Source of the DNA: Hyphomonadaceae bacterium TMED5
GTDB lineage: Bacteria > Pseudomonadota > Alphaproteobacteria > Caulobacterales > Hyphomonadaceae
Assembly: GCA_002173095.1 (NCBI GenBank)
Contig: NHBK01000014.1
Coordinates: 1-64,000 of the forward strand
Reading direction: 5' to 3'
Length of the DNA stretch: 64,000 nucleotides
Made by a program: the position numbers and the translations under genes. Below are positions 18,167 through 27,659 of the stretch, piece by piece (positions within the stretch are counted from its first letter, which is position 1; every line of letters begins with the position of its first letter). The notes below the pieces were generated by a model that ran no database searches, was not told the DNA's origin, and saw only the letters and a list, made by a program, of their open reading frames with translations.

Positions 18167-18469
18167 CTACAATCGGCGTAGAATTTTTAACGTCAGACGG
18201 GCGCTGAAATAGCTGACAATGAAGATGATTGGCAGGATGAACCAAAGCCGTCCAAAGCTCGCGCCGAAAAAGCTCGCTCGAATCAGTAAGACGATGGCGA
18301 TCAGAAACAGCCAATAGACACGTTCCGCACCGGGCGGCGCAATGCGCGCCGTAAAGGCTGCAACCAGCCCGACCAGGCCAAACAGAAAAATGACCAGAAG
18401 CCCTTCATGTAGGACAAATCCAAGCGCGAGGCTGATAATCAGAGCGATGGCAAAAGAAAGTTTAGTCAT
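18167..18469 (-). CDS. Small integral membrane protein
   Basis: A 100-residue protein that I do not recognise. Hydrophobic segments cover roughly residues 3-45, 52-72 and 76-95, giving three or four membrane helices with a short basic tail (LKILRRL). The chosen ATG has AGGGGG seven bases upstream; alternative starts at 18475 and 18484 would overlap the stop of the molybdopterin-subunit gene. It sits between the Mo hydroxylase and CMD/PQQ genes on the same strand and may be a membrane anchor or electron-transfer helper, but that is inference only. Confidence 0.65.
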   Translation of the reverse strand: MTKLSFAIALIISLALGFVLHEGLLVIFLFGLVGLVAAFTARIAPPGAERVYWLFLIAIVLLIRASFFGASFGRLWFILPIIFIVSYFSARLTLKILRRL

Positions 18470-18480
18470 ATCCATCCCCC

Positions 18481-20721
18481 TCACGCGAACCGGACAAATT
18501 TGCTGAATGGCATTTCACAAAGCCGCTGGCCTGTGGCCGCAAAAATAGCATTTCCAAGCGCCGGACCGGCGGGCGGAACCGGCGGCTCCCCAATGCCCCG
18601 AATGCGCGATCCATTCTCCAGCCCTCGCACGAGAATTTCCGGGCACTGGTAGAATTTCATACCTTCAAAGGCATAGAAATTCGGCTGATCGACCATACCG
18701 TCCGTGAAGGTGATTTCGCAGTTCATGGCGTGGCCAAGCCCAAACACCACGCCGCCTTTGACAAGATTATCGAAATTGACGGGATCCACGACCTTTCCGA
18801 CATCTGCAGCGACGAACACACGATCAATCTGGATACCTGCTGGCGTGTCCGTCACTTCAACAACTTCAGCGACTGGCGTTCCGAACGAAAGTGCAAACGC
18901 AACGCCGCGCCCCCGTCCCGGCCCAAGATCACTTCCCCAGTCCGACATGTCTCCCACAGCTTCCAGAACGCGCCGTGAGGTTTCATCATTCATGAGGCGA
19001 AGCCGCTCTTCCAGCGGATCTGCACCCGCCGCATGGATCAACTCATCGAGAAAACCCTCATGCAGGAAAGCATTTGTAGAGGCGCCAACGGATCGCCATG
19101 AACTGAGCGGCGCAAGAGGCGGCGCTTTATAGGCGCTCACGCGATAATTCGGGATGGCATAAGGTTGGTCCCAGGCACCCGTCGCGATGATCGGGTCAGT
19201 GCTGCCAAGCGAAAGCCCCTGACGACCCATTTGCGAATCCGTGACGGATGGCATGGTGACGGAGAGGTCATAGCTCTCGACCTGCCCATTCGAGACATTG
19301 CCGCGCATACGCCCCATCGAAATCTGGCGCAGATAATCGTGAGAGAAATCTTCCTCTCGCTTATAGGTCAGCTTCACCGGGCGCCCTTTGACGGTCATGG
19401 CGAGGCGCACAGCATGGTGGATGTAATTATCTTCCAGACGATGGCCGAAGCTGCCACCCATCATCAAGACATGCACATGGATATCCTCTGGTGCATGCCC
19501 GGTAATGGCCGCCACATTGGTCTGCACAAAGCGCGGCACCTGCGTACCCGTCCAGATATCCACCCGGGCATCCGTAACTTTCACCACCGCATTGACCGGC
19601 TCTAATGGCGAGTGGGCGAGATAAGGCGCGCGGTATTCGGCCTCCAGCACATCGCCTTCAGATAAAGCGGTGACCACATCGCCCGCATCGAGGTTCCGGC
19701 TATTGAGGTTTTCCTCTGTGAAGGAATCCGACAAAACCTGCCAGTGCTCATCCATATTGGCCGGGAAAGGTGCAGCCTCCCATTCGCACTCAACGGCATC
19801 TGCCGCCTGAAAGGCGCGCCAGGTATTATCGGCGATCACGCCAATGCCATCACCCAGATCAATAACGGAATGCACACCGCGCATGGTCTCTGCGGTGCTG
19901 GCATCATAGCCAGCCATGCCGCCACCATTGCGCGGATTTCTGCGGACTGCCGCATAAAGCATATCGTCGAATTTGAGGTCGATGCCGTAATCCTGAGTAC
20001 CCGTAGACTTGGCGATGATATCCACGCGCTGAACGGGCTTACCGATGAGCCGCCATTGCGCAGGATCGCGCAGCTCAACGTCTGAAACGACTGTCAGACC
20101 CGATGCGGCTTCTGCCAGGCTCTGATAGGAACGTTCCGTACCATCAGGCAAAATAACATGGCCGCGCTCCGTTCTCAGGTCAGCAATCGGAGTGCCCGTC
20201 TCTTTCGACGCAGCCTTTTTCAGGGTTTCTCGCGCAATCGCCCCGGCTATCCGAAGCTTCTCATAAGAATCAGGAACCGTGGTCGACCCGCCAGTAATCT
20301 GCATGCCGATAAACTTCATCGCCGCGTCCGCAACGCCGCGCATGGCATTTGCAGCGTTAGACGTGTCCGTCGAACGAAAAGGCACAGCCTCGGTCGCAAG
20401 AGCCGTATTATAATAGACCGGACTTGGCGGCCCCGGATCGACCCTTATCTGGTCCAGTTCAACATCCAGCTCTTCAGCGATAAGAAGGGCCTGAACTGAA
20501 TAAGCCCCCTGCCCTTTATCGGCGCGTGGCGTAATGAGAGTGATCGCGTCCGGCGAGATCAGCACATAAGGTGTGAGCGCAGCTTCGCCTTCGCCAAGAT
20601 CTGCGAGCAGCGGGTTATCGCCGGGTGTCTTATAGGCATAGAAACCAAAGGCCACCCCGCCAGCGACGGCGACCGAGCCCACAAGGAAAGTACGGCGCGT
20701 AACTTTTGACAACGTGCCCAT
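18481..20721 (-). CDS. Molybdopterin-binding subunit of a xanthine dehydrogenase-family enzyme (IorB-like)
   Basis: The large catalytic subunit, 746 residues, of an aldehyde oxidase/isoquinoline 1-oxidoreductase type hydroxylase. A twin-arginine signal (TRRTFLVGSVAVAGG) shows export of the folded, cofactor-loaded enzyme. Molybdopterin-domain signatures include LAHSPLEPVNAVV, MMGGSFGHRLE, and the C-terminal GIGEPPVPPAGPALGNAIFAAT, whose Glu is the catalytic base. The start is the ATG with GGAGGGG upstream; an ATG 75 bases earlier would lie inside the 2Fe-2S gene. Its partner is the 2Fe-2S subunit 2 bases upstream. No FAD subunit is present, as is usual for the IorAB group. Confidence 0.92.
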   Translation of the reverse strand: MGTLSKVTRRTFLVGSVAVAGGVAFGFYAYKTPGDNPLLADLGEGEAALTPYVLISPDAITLITPRADKGQGAYSVQALLIAEELDVELDQIRVDPGPPSPVYYNTALATEAVPFRSTDTSNAANAMRGVADAAMKFIGMQITGGSTTVPDSYEKLRIAGAIARETLKKAASKETGTPIADLRTERGHVILPDGTERSYQSLAEAASGLTVVSDVELRDPAQWRLIGKPVQRVDIIAKSTGTQDYGIDLKFDDMLYAAVRRNPRNGGGMAGYDASTAETMRGVHSVIDLGDGIGVIADNTWRAFQAADAVECEWEAAPFPANMDEHWQVLSDSFTEENLNSRNLDAGDVVTALSEGDVLEAEYRAPYLAHSPLEPVNAVVKVTDARVDIWTGTQVPRFVQTNVAAITGHAPEDIHVHVLMMGGSFGHRLEDNYIHHAVRLAMTVKGRPVKLTYKREEDFSHDYLRQISMGRMRGNVSNGQVESYDLSVTMPSVTDSQMGRQGLSLGSTDPIIATGAWDQPYAIPNYRVSAYKAPPLAPLSSWRSVGASTNAFLHEGFLDELIHAAGADPLEERLRLMNDETSRRVLEAVGDMSDWGSDLGPGRGRGVAFALSFGTPVAEVVEVTDTPAGIQIDRVFVAADVGKVVDPVNFDNLVKGGVVFGLGHAMNCEITFTDGMVDQPNFYAFEGMKFYQCPEILVRGLENGSRIRGIGEPPVPPAGPALGNAIFAATGQRLCEMPFSKFVRFA

Positions 20722-20723
20722 GG

Positions 20724-21185
20724 TTACGCCCCTCCGAGTTTTGCTGCCGCGCTTTTTATTGCGGCGCGTATGCGCGGATAGGTGCCACACCGGCAAAGAT
20801 TGGCAGACATCGCCTCATCAATCTCGTCATCACTGGGAGAGCTGTTTTCCTGAAGGAAAGCAGCGGCCGTCATGATCTGCCCGGACTGGCAATACCCACA
20901 TTGAGCGACCTGTTCTTCAATCCAGGCTTCCTGCACGGCGTGCAGAGCGTCTGGCGTTCCAAGCCCTTCAATCGTCGTGACGGATGTCCCTTCTGCGGCA
21001 GAGACCGCGTAAGAACAGGATCGCACCAGCATGCCATCTACCCAGACACTACAGGCACCACAATAGGCGACACCGCACCCATATTTCGGGCCGGTTATGC
21101 CGAGTTCATCGCGCAATACCCAGAGCAAGGGCATGTCTGGCTCGACATCCACATCATAGACAATCCCATTAACCTGAAGTCTCAT
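20724..21185 (-). CDS. (2Fe-2S)-binding subunit of the molybdenum hydroxylase (IorA-like)
   Basis: A 153-residue electron-transfer subunit. The N-terminal plant-type ferredoxin cluster is bound by CGVAYCGAC and a later Cys (RSCSYAV), and the C-terminal four-helix cluster by [10 protein letters not shown] and NLCRCGTY. It passes electrons from the Mo centre of the next gene's product. It has no signal of its own, so it is probably exported by riding with the Tat-signal large subunit. It is the first gene of the minus-strand cluster and is divergent from the TauE-type permease. Confidence 0.93.
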   Translation of the reverse strand: MRLQVNGIVYDVDVEPDMPLLWVLRDELGITGPKYGCGVAYCGACSVWVDGMLVRSCSYAVSAAEGTSVTTIEGLGTPDALHAVQEAWIEEQVAQCGYCQSGQIMTAAAFLQENSSPSDDEIDEAMSANLCRCGTYPRIRAAIKSAAAKLGGA

Positions 21186-21299
21186 AGCTGATTGCCTCCC
21201 TGCGAACTTTTCCGCTCTGAGGCCAAGCCTAAATTAAATTGATTTTGTTCACAATTCACTTTCGGCGAATCTGATCTGCAATTATTTGAAGGCAATGAG

Positions 21300-22130
21300 T
21301 TGGCAGCACCGAATTGCGGGTCTACCGATTGGGTCCGATTCATCAGCCCGAAAGAGAATGGATTGTCTGTATTTCTGGCCATTGGCTTTGCGATTGTCGC
21401 CCTGATTTACTCAAGCGTCGGCTTTGGCGGCGGCTCTACCTACACAGCCCTTCTGGTCTTCTCCGGGCTTGAGATTTACCTCGTCCCGATCATTTCGCTC
21501 TTCTGCAATCTGACCGTCACCACATCAGGTGTCTGGAAGGCGAAGCGGTCAGGCCTTTATGAAGACTCCGGCGTTCTCCCAATTCTCGCCCTGTCCGTCC
21601 CGGCGGCTTTTCTGGGCGGGCTTACACCCGTCTCACGGGAAACCCTCATTCTGTTGCTCGGGTTTGCACTTCTGTTTGCAGGGCTTCAGCTGAGCTGGAC
21701 GACCTTCACCGTGAAGAAGCCGGACGAGACATCACAACGAAAACTTCCAGCCTTTGCCGCGCCGGTGATCGGTCTCGGCGTCGGCTATCTGTCAGGGCTG
21801 GTTGGCATTGGTGGCGGCATTTTCCTCGCGCCCATTCTCCATTTTGTCGACTGGTCCTCACCCCGAAAAATCGCAGCGATTGCCAGCGCCTATATCGCAG
21901 CGAACTCCGCCGCTGGCCTTGCAGGTAAAATCATCGCGAACCCAATGGTGATTGATCGCGGACTATTCCTTGAATACTGGCCGCTGATTCCGGCTGTCAT
22001 TGTGGGCAGCTGGATTGGCCATAAGTTTATGCTGGGTGTATTCCCCGAGCGTATCGTAAAAGGCGTTACGGCCATTCTGATTTTAATCGTAGCGGCAAGA
22101 CTTCTCTATCGAAGCTTTGCCGGAGGGTGA
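21300..22130 (+). CDS. Sulfite exporter TauE/SafE-family permease
   Basis: A 276-residue membrane protein with about eight hydrophobic helices and the family's glycine-rich repeats, SSVGFGGGSTYTALL near the N-terminus and SGLVGIGGGIFLAP near the middle. Family members move sulfite, sulfoacetate, taurine-derived or other organic anions. TTG at 21300 has GAAGG ahead of it; TTG at 21363 (AGAGAATGGA upstream) would start right at the first helix and is an alternative. The methyltransferase gene follows after 6 bases, so the two are probably co-transcribed. The substrate is not known. Confidence 0.85.
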   Translation: MAAPNCGSTDWVRFISPKENGLSVFLAIGFAIVALIYSSVGFGGGSTYTALLVFSGLEIYLVPIISLFCNLTVTTSGVWKAKRSGLYEDSGVLPILALSVPAAFLGGLTPVSRETLILLLGFALLFAGLQLSWTTFTVKKPDETSQRKLPAFAAPVIGLGVGYLSGLVGIGGGIFLAPILHFVDWSSPRKIAAIASAYIAANSAAGLAGKIIANPMVIDRGLFLEYWPLIPAVIVGSWIGHKFMLGVFPERIVKGVTAILILIVAARLLYRSFAGG

Positions 22131-22136
22131 GACCTG

Positions 22137-22814
22137 ATGAGCTCGCAGGACAAATTTGATGATGTCGACGCCTATCTGGCAGAGAGGCTTCTTCCTGAAG
22201 ATGAGACGCTGAACACCACACTCAGCCGGCAGACTGAAGCTGGCCTTCCACCTATGGCGGTTTCTGCACTTCAGGGTGCGTTTCTCAACATCATAGCGCA
22301 GTCTCTTGGTGCAAAGCGTATTCTGGAACTTGGCACGTTTGCAGGCTATTCAACCATCTGGCTGGCCCGTGCGCTGCCTGAAGGCGGCAAGCTGATCACG
22401 CTTGAACTGCAGGACGTGAATGCCGATCTCGCCCAACGCAATTTCGATGATGCAGGCCTATCAGACCGGATTGAAATTCGACGCGGACCCGCCGAAAAAT
22501 CCATGAACATCATGATCAATGATGGCGTCGCGCCCTTCGATCTCATCTTCATGGACTCAGACAAGATCAATTATCCGATTTATCTGGAGCAGGTGATCAT
22601 GCTCTCACGCCCCGGAACGCTGATCATTGCCGACAATGTCGTGCGCGATGGACGCATTACTGACGACCAGTCGAAAGATCCCTCCATTCGGGGCGTGCGG
22701 ACGTTTCTAGACCAGTTGAAAAACCATCCCCGCCTCACCTCCACCGCCATTCAGACGGTTGGTGATAAAGGCTATGACGGCTTTGCGATGATGCTGGTAA
22801 ATGCTGAAACTTAG
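22137..22814 (+). CDS. Class I SAM-dependent O-methyltransferase (catechol/caffeoyl-CoA type)
   Basis: A 225-residue enzyme of the O-methyltransferase family 3. Motif I is ILELGTFAGYSTIWLA, the acidic strand is LITLELQD, and the metal-binding signature is DLIFMDSDKINY followed by IIADNVVRDG, whose Asp/Asn residues bind the divalent ion in this family. It probably methylates a catechol-type hydroxyl in the cytosol. It lies in tandem with a TauE-type permease and 85 bp ahead of a dienelactone hydrolase, a context that hints at aromatic-compound turnover. Confidence 0.88.
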   Translation: MSSQDKFDDVDAYLAERLLPEDETLNTTLSRQTEAGLPPMAVSALQGAFLNIIAQSLGAKRILELGTFAGYSTIWLARALPEGGKLITLELQDVNADLAQRNFDDAGLSDRIEIRRGPAEKSMNIMINDGVAPFDLIFMDSDKINYPIYLEQVIMLSRPGTLIIADNVVRDGRITDDQSKDPSIRGVRTFLDQLKNHPRLTSTAIQTVGDKGYDGFAMMLVNAET

Positions 22815-22899
22815 CGCGAACGTGATCGACCGAGACTTGACCTGTCATCGGGACTGAAGGCCAACTCCGCCTCAAAGCGCTGCAATGGGAGGACCTCCA

Positions 22900-23778
22900 A
22901 TGTGTAATGACAGAACAGCAGAACAAAATGAGGCATGGCTAAAGCGCAAAGGCCTGCTCAGTCGTCGAGACTTTGCAAAAATCGGCCTTGGTGCAAGTTT
23001 TGTATCCATGCTGCCCGCCATGGCTGATCCGCTGGGCGTGACCGAAACCGACGTCATCATCACCACGCCAGACGGCGAGGCCGACTGCTATTTCGTGCAT
23101 CCATCTGAAGGCGCGCATGCGGCGGTAATCATCTGGCCGGATATTACAGGCCTGCGCCCGGCTTTACGCATGATGGGTAAACGCCTCGCGCAATCAGGCT
23201 ATGCCGTGCTGGTGGTCAATCCATATTATCGCAGTGTCACCGCACCGATTGTTGTCCCGGGTGAAACTTTCGCAGACCCGGCTGTGCGTGAGCGTGTCGT
23301 GCCGTATTACCGCACACTGACCCCGGAAACCAACATCACAGATGCCCACGCCTTTGCCACCTGGCTGGACGCGCAGGACGTGGTCTCAACCTCACGCCCA
23401 ATGGGTACAATGGGCTATTGTATGGGCGGGCCGATGACTTTCCGCACCGCCGCTACTCTGCCAGGTCGTATTGGCGCTGGCGCCAGCTTCCATGGCGGCG
23501 GTCTTGTGACCGATGCTGAAAACAGCCCGCATACTCTTATCCCGGAAATGAATGCTGCCTTCCTCGTCGCCATTGCCGAAAATGATGATGAGGAACAGCC
23601 AGAAGCCAAAACGGTTCTGGATGAAACCTTCTCAGACAATATGATTTTCGCAGAAGTCGAAGTGTATGCCGACGCCATGCATGGCTGGTGTCCGCCAGAT
23701 TCGCTCGTCTACAACGAAGAGCAGGCCGAACATGCCTGGAGCAGATTACTCGTCCTGTTCGACCGCCATCTGGCTTAA
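22900..23778 (+). CDS. Dienelactone hydrolase-family protein with a Tat-like signal
   Basis: A 292-residue alpha/beta hydrolase. The catalytic Cys is in MGYCMGG, as in carboxymethylenebutenolidase, and the His is in DAMHGWCPP; an acidic residue in AIAENDDEE is the likely third member. The N-terminus contains SRRDFAKIGLGASFVSMLPA, a twin-arginine-type signal after about 20 leading residues, so export is likely, which is uncommon for this family. The start is the ATG 5 bases after GGGAGGA; an ATG 15 bases upstream precedes that ribosome site. A strong terminator follows. Confidence 0.85.
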   Translation: MCNDRTAEQNEAWLKRKGLLSRRDFAKIGLGASFVSMLPAMADPLGVTETDVIITTPDGEADCYFVHPSEGAHAAVIIWPDITGLRPALRMMGKRLAQSGYAVLVVNPYYRSVTAPIVVPGETFADPAVRERVVPYYRTLTPETNITDAHAFATWLDAQDVVSTSRPMGTMGYCMGGPMTFRTAATLPGRIGAGASFHGGGLVTDAENSPHTLIPEMNAAFLVAIAENDDEEQPEAKTVLDETFSDNMIFAEVEVYADAMHGWCPPDSLVYNEEQAEHAWSRLLVLFDRHLA

Positions 23779-23788
23779 GCTTCTACAG

Positions 23789-23815
23789 AACCCCGGCTCA
23801 GGCCGGGGTTTTTGC
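23789..23815 (+). terminator. Intrinsic terminator of the dienelactone hydrolase gene
   Basis: An 8-bp GC stem (AACCCCGG / CCGGGGTT) is followed by TTTTTGC on the plus strand, 11 bases after the stop codon. The hairpin contains the stop codon of the convergent luciferase-like gene. Confidence 0.88.
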
Positions 23816-24799
23816 TTTTGCGCCCATCACATCGGCGATGATTTCCAAGGATTTCAGGCGCGCTGACGGCTCATACATATCAGATACAATCATCAGCTCA
23901 TCTGCCTGCGTACGCTCAACAAAGGCCTCAAGTCCTTTGCGCACGGTTTCCGGGCCGCCAATAATGCTGCAAGCGAGCATTTGTTCGGCATGGGCTTTCT
24001 CGTGCGGCAGCCAATAGTCGTCAATATCATTGATGGGCGGCTGCATCAGCCCGCGCTGTCCACGCACCATATTGGCAAAGGACATTTGCTGCGAGGTTGC
24101 GAGCTTTTTCGCCGCTTCATCCGTATCGGCGGCAATCACATTCACCCCGACAAGCGCATAGGGTTTAGCCAGCGCATCAGACGGCTCAAACCGCTCACGA
24201 TAGAGCTTCAGAGCCGGATCAAGCGCGCCCGGCGCAAAGTGCGAAGCAAAGCCATATGGCAGTCCAAGCTGAGAGGCGAGCTGTGCCCCGAACAGGCTGG
24301 AGCCCAGAATCCAGAGCGGCACTTTCGTGCCCACGCCCGGCACCGCATGGAGACGCTGATCATCTTCCTCATCGCCAAGCCAGCGCTGTAATTCCAGAAC
24401 GTCCTGAGGAAAGCGTTCGGCTTTCATCGGGTCCACGCGCAAAGCCCTTAAGGTCATCTGATCGGTTCCCGGCGCGCGGCCAAGGCCAAGGTCAATCCGG
24501 TCCGGATAGAGCGTCGCCAGCGTACCGAAATGTTCTGCAATCACATAAGGTGTGTGATTGGGCAGCATGACACCGCCGGCACCGACACGTATGGTCGACG
24601 TCGCCCCCGCAATATGGCCAATCACAACCGGCGTCGCCGCTGTACTGACACCTTTCATATTGTGGTGTTCTGCGACCCAGATACGCTCAAAGCCATTGGC
24701 TTCGGCATGTATGCCAAGCTCGCGCGCACGGTTCAGCGCATCGCGCGTATCAAAGCCTTCGCGAACGCGTCCGAGTTCCAGAATGGAAAGTTTCACCAT
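23798..24799 (-). CDS. LLM-class flavin-dependent oxidoreductase (luciferase-like)
   Basis: A 333-residue (βα)8-barrel monooxygenase-type flavoprotein that would use reduced FMN. The typical sequence blocks are there: LSILELGRVREG, WVAEHHNMKGVSTAA, VGAGGVMLPNHTPYVIAEHFG and IDLGLGRAPGTD. The ATG is preceded by GGAGG at the right distance; an upstream ATG overlaps the intergenic space. It lies 51 bases downstream of an unrecognised 326-residue gene on the same strand, so the two form a likely operon. Substrate unknown. Confidence 0.9.
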   Translation of the reverse strand: MVKLSILELGRVREGFDTRDALNRARELGIHAEANGFERIWVAEHHNMKGVSTAATPVVIGHIAGATSTIRVGAGGVMLPNHTPYVIAEHFGTLATLYPDRIDLGLGRAPGTDQMTLRALRVDPMKAERFPQDVLELQRWLGDEEDDQRLHAVPGVGTKVPLWILGSSLFGAQLASQLGLPYGFASHFAPGALDPALKLYRERFEPSDALAKPYALVGVNVIAADTDEAAKKLATSQQMSFANMVRGQRGLMQPPINDIDDYWLPHEKAHAEQMLACSIIGGPETVRKGLEAFVERTQADELMIVSDMYEPSARLKSLEIIADVMGAKAKTPA

Positions 24800-24850
24800 G
24801 TCATGCCTCCTGCAGAGGATATGGGGTTCCTCTGCCCTCATGCCATGAAG

Positions 24851-25831
24851 TTATTCTATTATCGGTCTGTAGTCGTCATTGACCGGCGCGGGACGATAAG
24901 CGCGCAGTACGAATTTGCGGCTGTCTTCATCCCGGAAATCACAATCTTCGGCCAGTCGGCCCAGACCGCGCGCATTCAGATCCCGGTTCAAAATATCGCG
25001 CACTTGCGGAATGGTGAGATCATGTTCGCGGTTCTGAAAACGCAGATACTCGCGCTGGCTTTCAAAAGCATAGGCCTTCCAGAGGATAGAAATCCGCGTT
25101 TCCGCAGCCCGGTATTCATAGCGATTTTCGCCGTCGACAATTGCCCAGCCATCATCATGCGTATGGGCATGGAGCTTTGCCTGCCTTGAGAGTTTACCCG
25201 GCGCGATATGGTTGCGGCTGCGTCCAATGCCGCCCACGCGGTGCCACATATACTCATTGTCAGAGACATAGCCGACATTCCAGATTGGCGCCTGCACGGT
25301 GCGACGGTGCCCCTCCGGGCCATCCGGCCAGTATTCAAAATCGCCGCCCACACCTCGGTAAAACCAGCAGATTGTAGACGCCTGCGGCACAGCCCAATCA
25401 TGGAACAACCCCGAATAAGCCATCGCCACCAACAGATCGAACGGGAATTTATCCCCGCCCCGGAACTTCGGAAGGTCGAGATGCGGCACGCCTGCCGCCA
25501 TCGGAAAATTGATATTGTTCATGAGCGAAACTGGCTTGATGATTTTAGCATCAAAGCTCTTTTTCGCGCCTTCGATGAAGGTATCAGAATTGAAAATGAA
25601 TCCAGCGCGCGGGTCGACCAGCTTTCCATGAAACGCCCACATGGTCCGAAACCAGGGTACATCCTTACCCGTTTCGGTGCGGTGATGAACCTTCGCAGCC
25701 AGTGAATATGGTGCAGATTCGCGGCAGAGATCTAAAACCCTGTCCGGGTCCTCAAAGGCCGGGTCCAGTCGAACCGGCTTGGCCAGCATGTGCGCGGGGC
25801 GCAGGACAAAGTCCTGATTACCATCAGCCAT
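24851..25831 (-). CDS. Unrecognised 326-residue protein
   Basis: I do not recognise this protein. It is soluble, without signal peptide or membrane segment, and rich in Trp, Tyr, His and Arg. Notable stretches are PWFRTMWAFHGKLVDPRAG, VPHLDLPKFRGGDKFP and LHAHTHDDGWAIVDGENRYE; the HAHTHDD and GVPHLDLP clusters could bind a metal, but no established motif is complete. The N-terminal PAHMLAKPVRLDPAFEDPD is charged and looks cytosolic. It is the first gene of a two-gene unit with the luciferase-like flavoprotein, so a role in the same catabolic step is a reasonable guess. Confidence 0.75.
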   Translation of the reverse strand: MADGNQDFVLRPAHMLAKPVRLDPAFEDPDRVLDLCRESAPYSLAAKVHHRTETGKDVPWFRTMWAFHGKLVDPRAGFIFNSDTFIEGAKKSFDAKIIKPVSLMNNINFPMAAGVPHLDLPKFRGGDKFPFDLLVAMAYSGLFHDWAVPQASTICWFYRGVGGDFEYWPDGPEGHRRTVQAPIWNVGYVSDNEYMWHRVGGIGRSRNHIAPGKLSRQAKLHAHTHDDGWAIVDGENRYEYRAAETRISILWKAYAFESQREYLRFQNREHDLTIPQVRDILNRDLNARGLGRLAEDCDFRDEDSRKFVLRAYRPAPVNDDYRPIIE

Positions 25832-25918
25832 GCATTCCTCCCCATTTTATATTTTCTTTCCTTAATCTTAACGAAGGAAACAGGGCGTGGCGAGGAATTT
25901 ATTAAACACGTACAGGAA

Positions 25919-26464
25919 TTAAGGGCCGCAGCTCCACATGCCCTCATAGGTCCGCTCGCCCCCATCGGCGCGCTGGACAAGAAGCTGAGCATCAATCTGC
26001 TGATAACTCTCCTCTGGAGAATCGACCGGCTCTCCAGGAACAATTGTCAGGGCAAAGCCGCGGCCGGAAAAGCTCGTACCATCAAGCATGGAACCAAACC
26101 CGCGCTCTGTGGAGACGTAGTTTTCGACATACTCGCCAACTTTAAGACGCGCATCATTGGGGTCGTCGGATGTACGAACACCACTGGCGACCAGAATGAA
26201 ATCGCCGGTCTCTTCTTCCACGAAGGTGCAGAACTCATCGCCAGTCAGGCCGGCAGAATCCTCAGGCTGCAGTCCTTGAAGCTGTATCTCAGATCCGTCA
26301 CCGCCAGAGGTCGCCGTTGGCGTTGCAACAGGCTCAGGCGTGCCTTCAAGTGCCGGAGGCGGCGTAGGTTCACCATCCTCCGGAACATCTGAAGACGGAG
26401 AACAGGCCGCAAACACAGCCAATGCGGCGAGCGGGAGAAGAGGCAGAAATTGTTTTGTCATCAT
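25919..26464 (-). CDS. Hypothetical lipoprotein
   Basis: A 181-residue protein with a lipoprotein signal ending in FAAC (Cys at about residue 21), then a Pro/Thr/Glu-rich linker of about 40 residues (TPPPALEGTPEPVATPTATS) and a compact domain with two cysteines (EFCTFVEE; MWSCGP at the end) that may form a disulfide. I do not recognise the domain. It stands alone between the unrecognised gene and cysK. Confidence 0.68.
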   Translation of the reverse strand: MMTKQFLPLLPLAALAVFAACSPSSDVPEDGEPTPPPALEGTPEPVATPTATSGGDGSEIQLQGLQPEDSAGLTGDEFCTFVEEETGDFILVASGVRTSDDPNDARLKVGEYVENYVSTERGFGSMLDGTSFSGRGFALTIVPGEPVDSPEESYQQIDAQLLVQRADGGERTYEGMWSCGP

Positions 26465-26502
26465 TCTACAACGCGCGCCGCATAAAGCGGTTCATTTACA
26501 GA

Positions 26503-27423
26503 TCAGGCTTCCGGCAGGAAATCTGGCACGGAGAAATAGCGCTCACCCGTATCATAATTGAAGCCAAGAATTCGGCTGCCCTCAGGCAGTTCAGGCAGCT
26601 TCTTGGCGATTGCAGCCAGTGTCGCGCCGGATGAAATGCCAACAAACATCCCTTCCATGCGAGCAGCATCGCGCGCATAGCGTTTTGCATCTTCCGGATC
26701 GACCTGAATCGTGCCGGTCAGCAGGGACGTATCCAGGTTTTTCGGAATAAAGCCAGCGCCAATGCCCTGAATAGGGTGTGGCCCCGGGTCGCCGCCGGAA
26801 ATAACGGGAGAACCAGCTGGCTCAACCGCAAACACTTGCAGGTTAGGCCATGCTTTTTTCAGAACCTTTGCCGTACCTGAAAGGTGACCGCCCGTGCCTA
26901 CACCTGTGATCAGAACATCAGGCGGCGTGACTTTAAAATCGACCAGAATTTCCTGCGCAGTCGTCGTCTCGTGCGCAGATACGTTGGCCGGGTTCTCGAA
27001 CTGCTGCGGCATCCAGGCGCCGTCCATTTCAGCAATGAGTTCCTTGGCTTTCTCAATCGCGCCCTTCATGCCTTTTTCCTTCGGCGTCAGAACAAATTCT
27101 GCGCCATAGGCCAGCATCAGGCGGCGACGTTCCATAGACATGCTTTCCGGCATGACGAGGATCAGGCGATAACCTTTAACAGCCGCAACCATAGCAAGGC
27201 CTACACCTGTATTCCCGCTGGTCGGCTCAATAATGACGCCATCTTTCGGTAGCTTGCCGGTCTGCTCAGCATCTTCAATCATAGCCAGTGCGATCCGGTC
27301 CTTAATGGACCCGCCCGGATTGGACCGCTCAGATTTAATCCAGACTTCGGCATCGCCAAAAAGACGGTTCATACGAACGTGCGGCGTACTGCCAATAGTT
27401 TCGAGTAGTGAGTTGACCTTCAT
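26503..27423 (-). CDS. cysK: Cysteine synthase A (O-acetylserine sulfhydrylase)
   Basis: Forms L-cysteine from O-acetylserine and sulfide, in the cytosol. The PLP lysine is Lys41 in GGSIKDR, the substrate loop is TSGNTG at 68-73, and the phosphate loop is [10 protein letters not shown]. At 306 residues it is of normal length and ends in the typical [10 protein letters not shown]. The ATG with GGAGG eight bases upstream is chosen over an ATG 39 bases earlier. It is divergent from the ParD-like/map pair; the 284 bp between them carry a long palindrome close to the other gene. Confidence 0.93.
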   Translation of the reverse strand: MKVNSLLETIGSTPHVRMNRLFGDAEVWIKSERSNPGGSIKDRIALAMIEDAEQTGKLPKDGVIIEPTSGNTGVGLAMVAAVKGYRLILVMPESMSMERRRLMLAYGAEFVLTPKEKGMKGAIEKAKELIAEMDGAWMPQQFENPANVSAHETTTAQEILVDFKVTPPDVLITGVGTGGHLSGTAKVLKKAWPNLQVFAVEPAGSPVISGGDPGPHPIQGIGAGFIPKNLDTSLLTGTIQVDPEDAKRYARDAARMEGMFVGISSGATLAAIAKKLPELPEGSRILGFNYDTGERYFSVPDFLPEA

Positions 27424-27659
27424 TTCGGCATCCTCCGAGCAATGTTTTTGATTATCTGCCAAGACGGGCGCTAAAGAAGCAAGCCTGACCGCCAGAAAAT
27501 CGGAAATCTGTGAGAAAACATGGGCTATCCAAACCTCGTTACAATCACCCAGCAGGTCATCTCTATAGAGTCTTACTGACTGTATTGATGAGGTTTTCTA
27601 ACCGTGTACTGCGATTGAGGACCTGTCGCTCTGTGACGACTTGCAAAGCCAGAGCCGAA

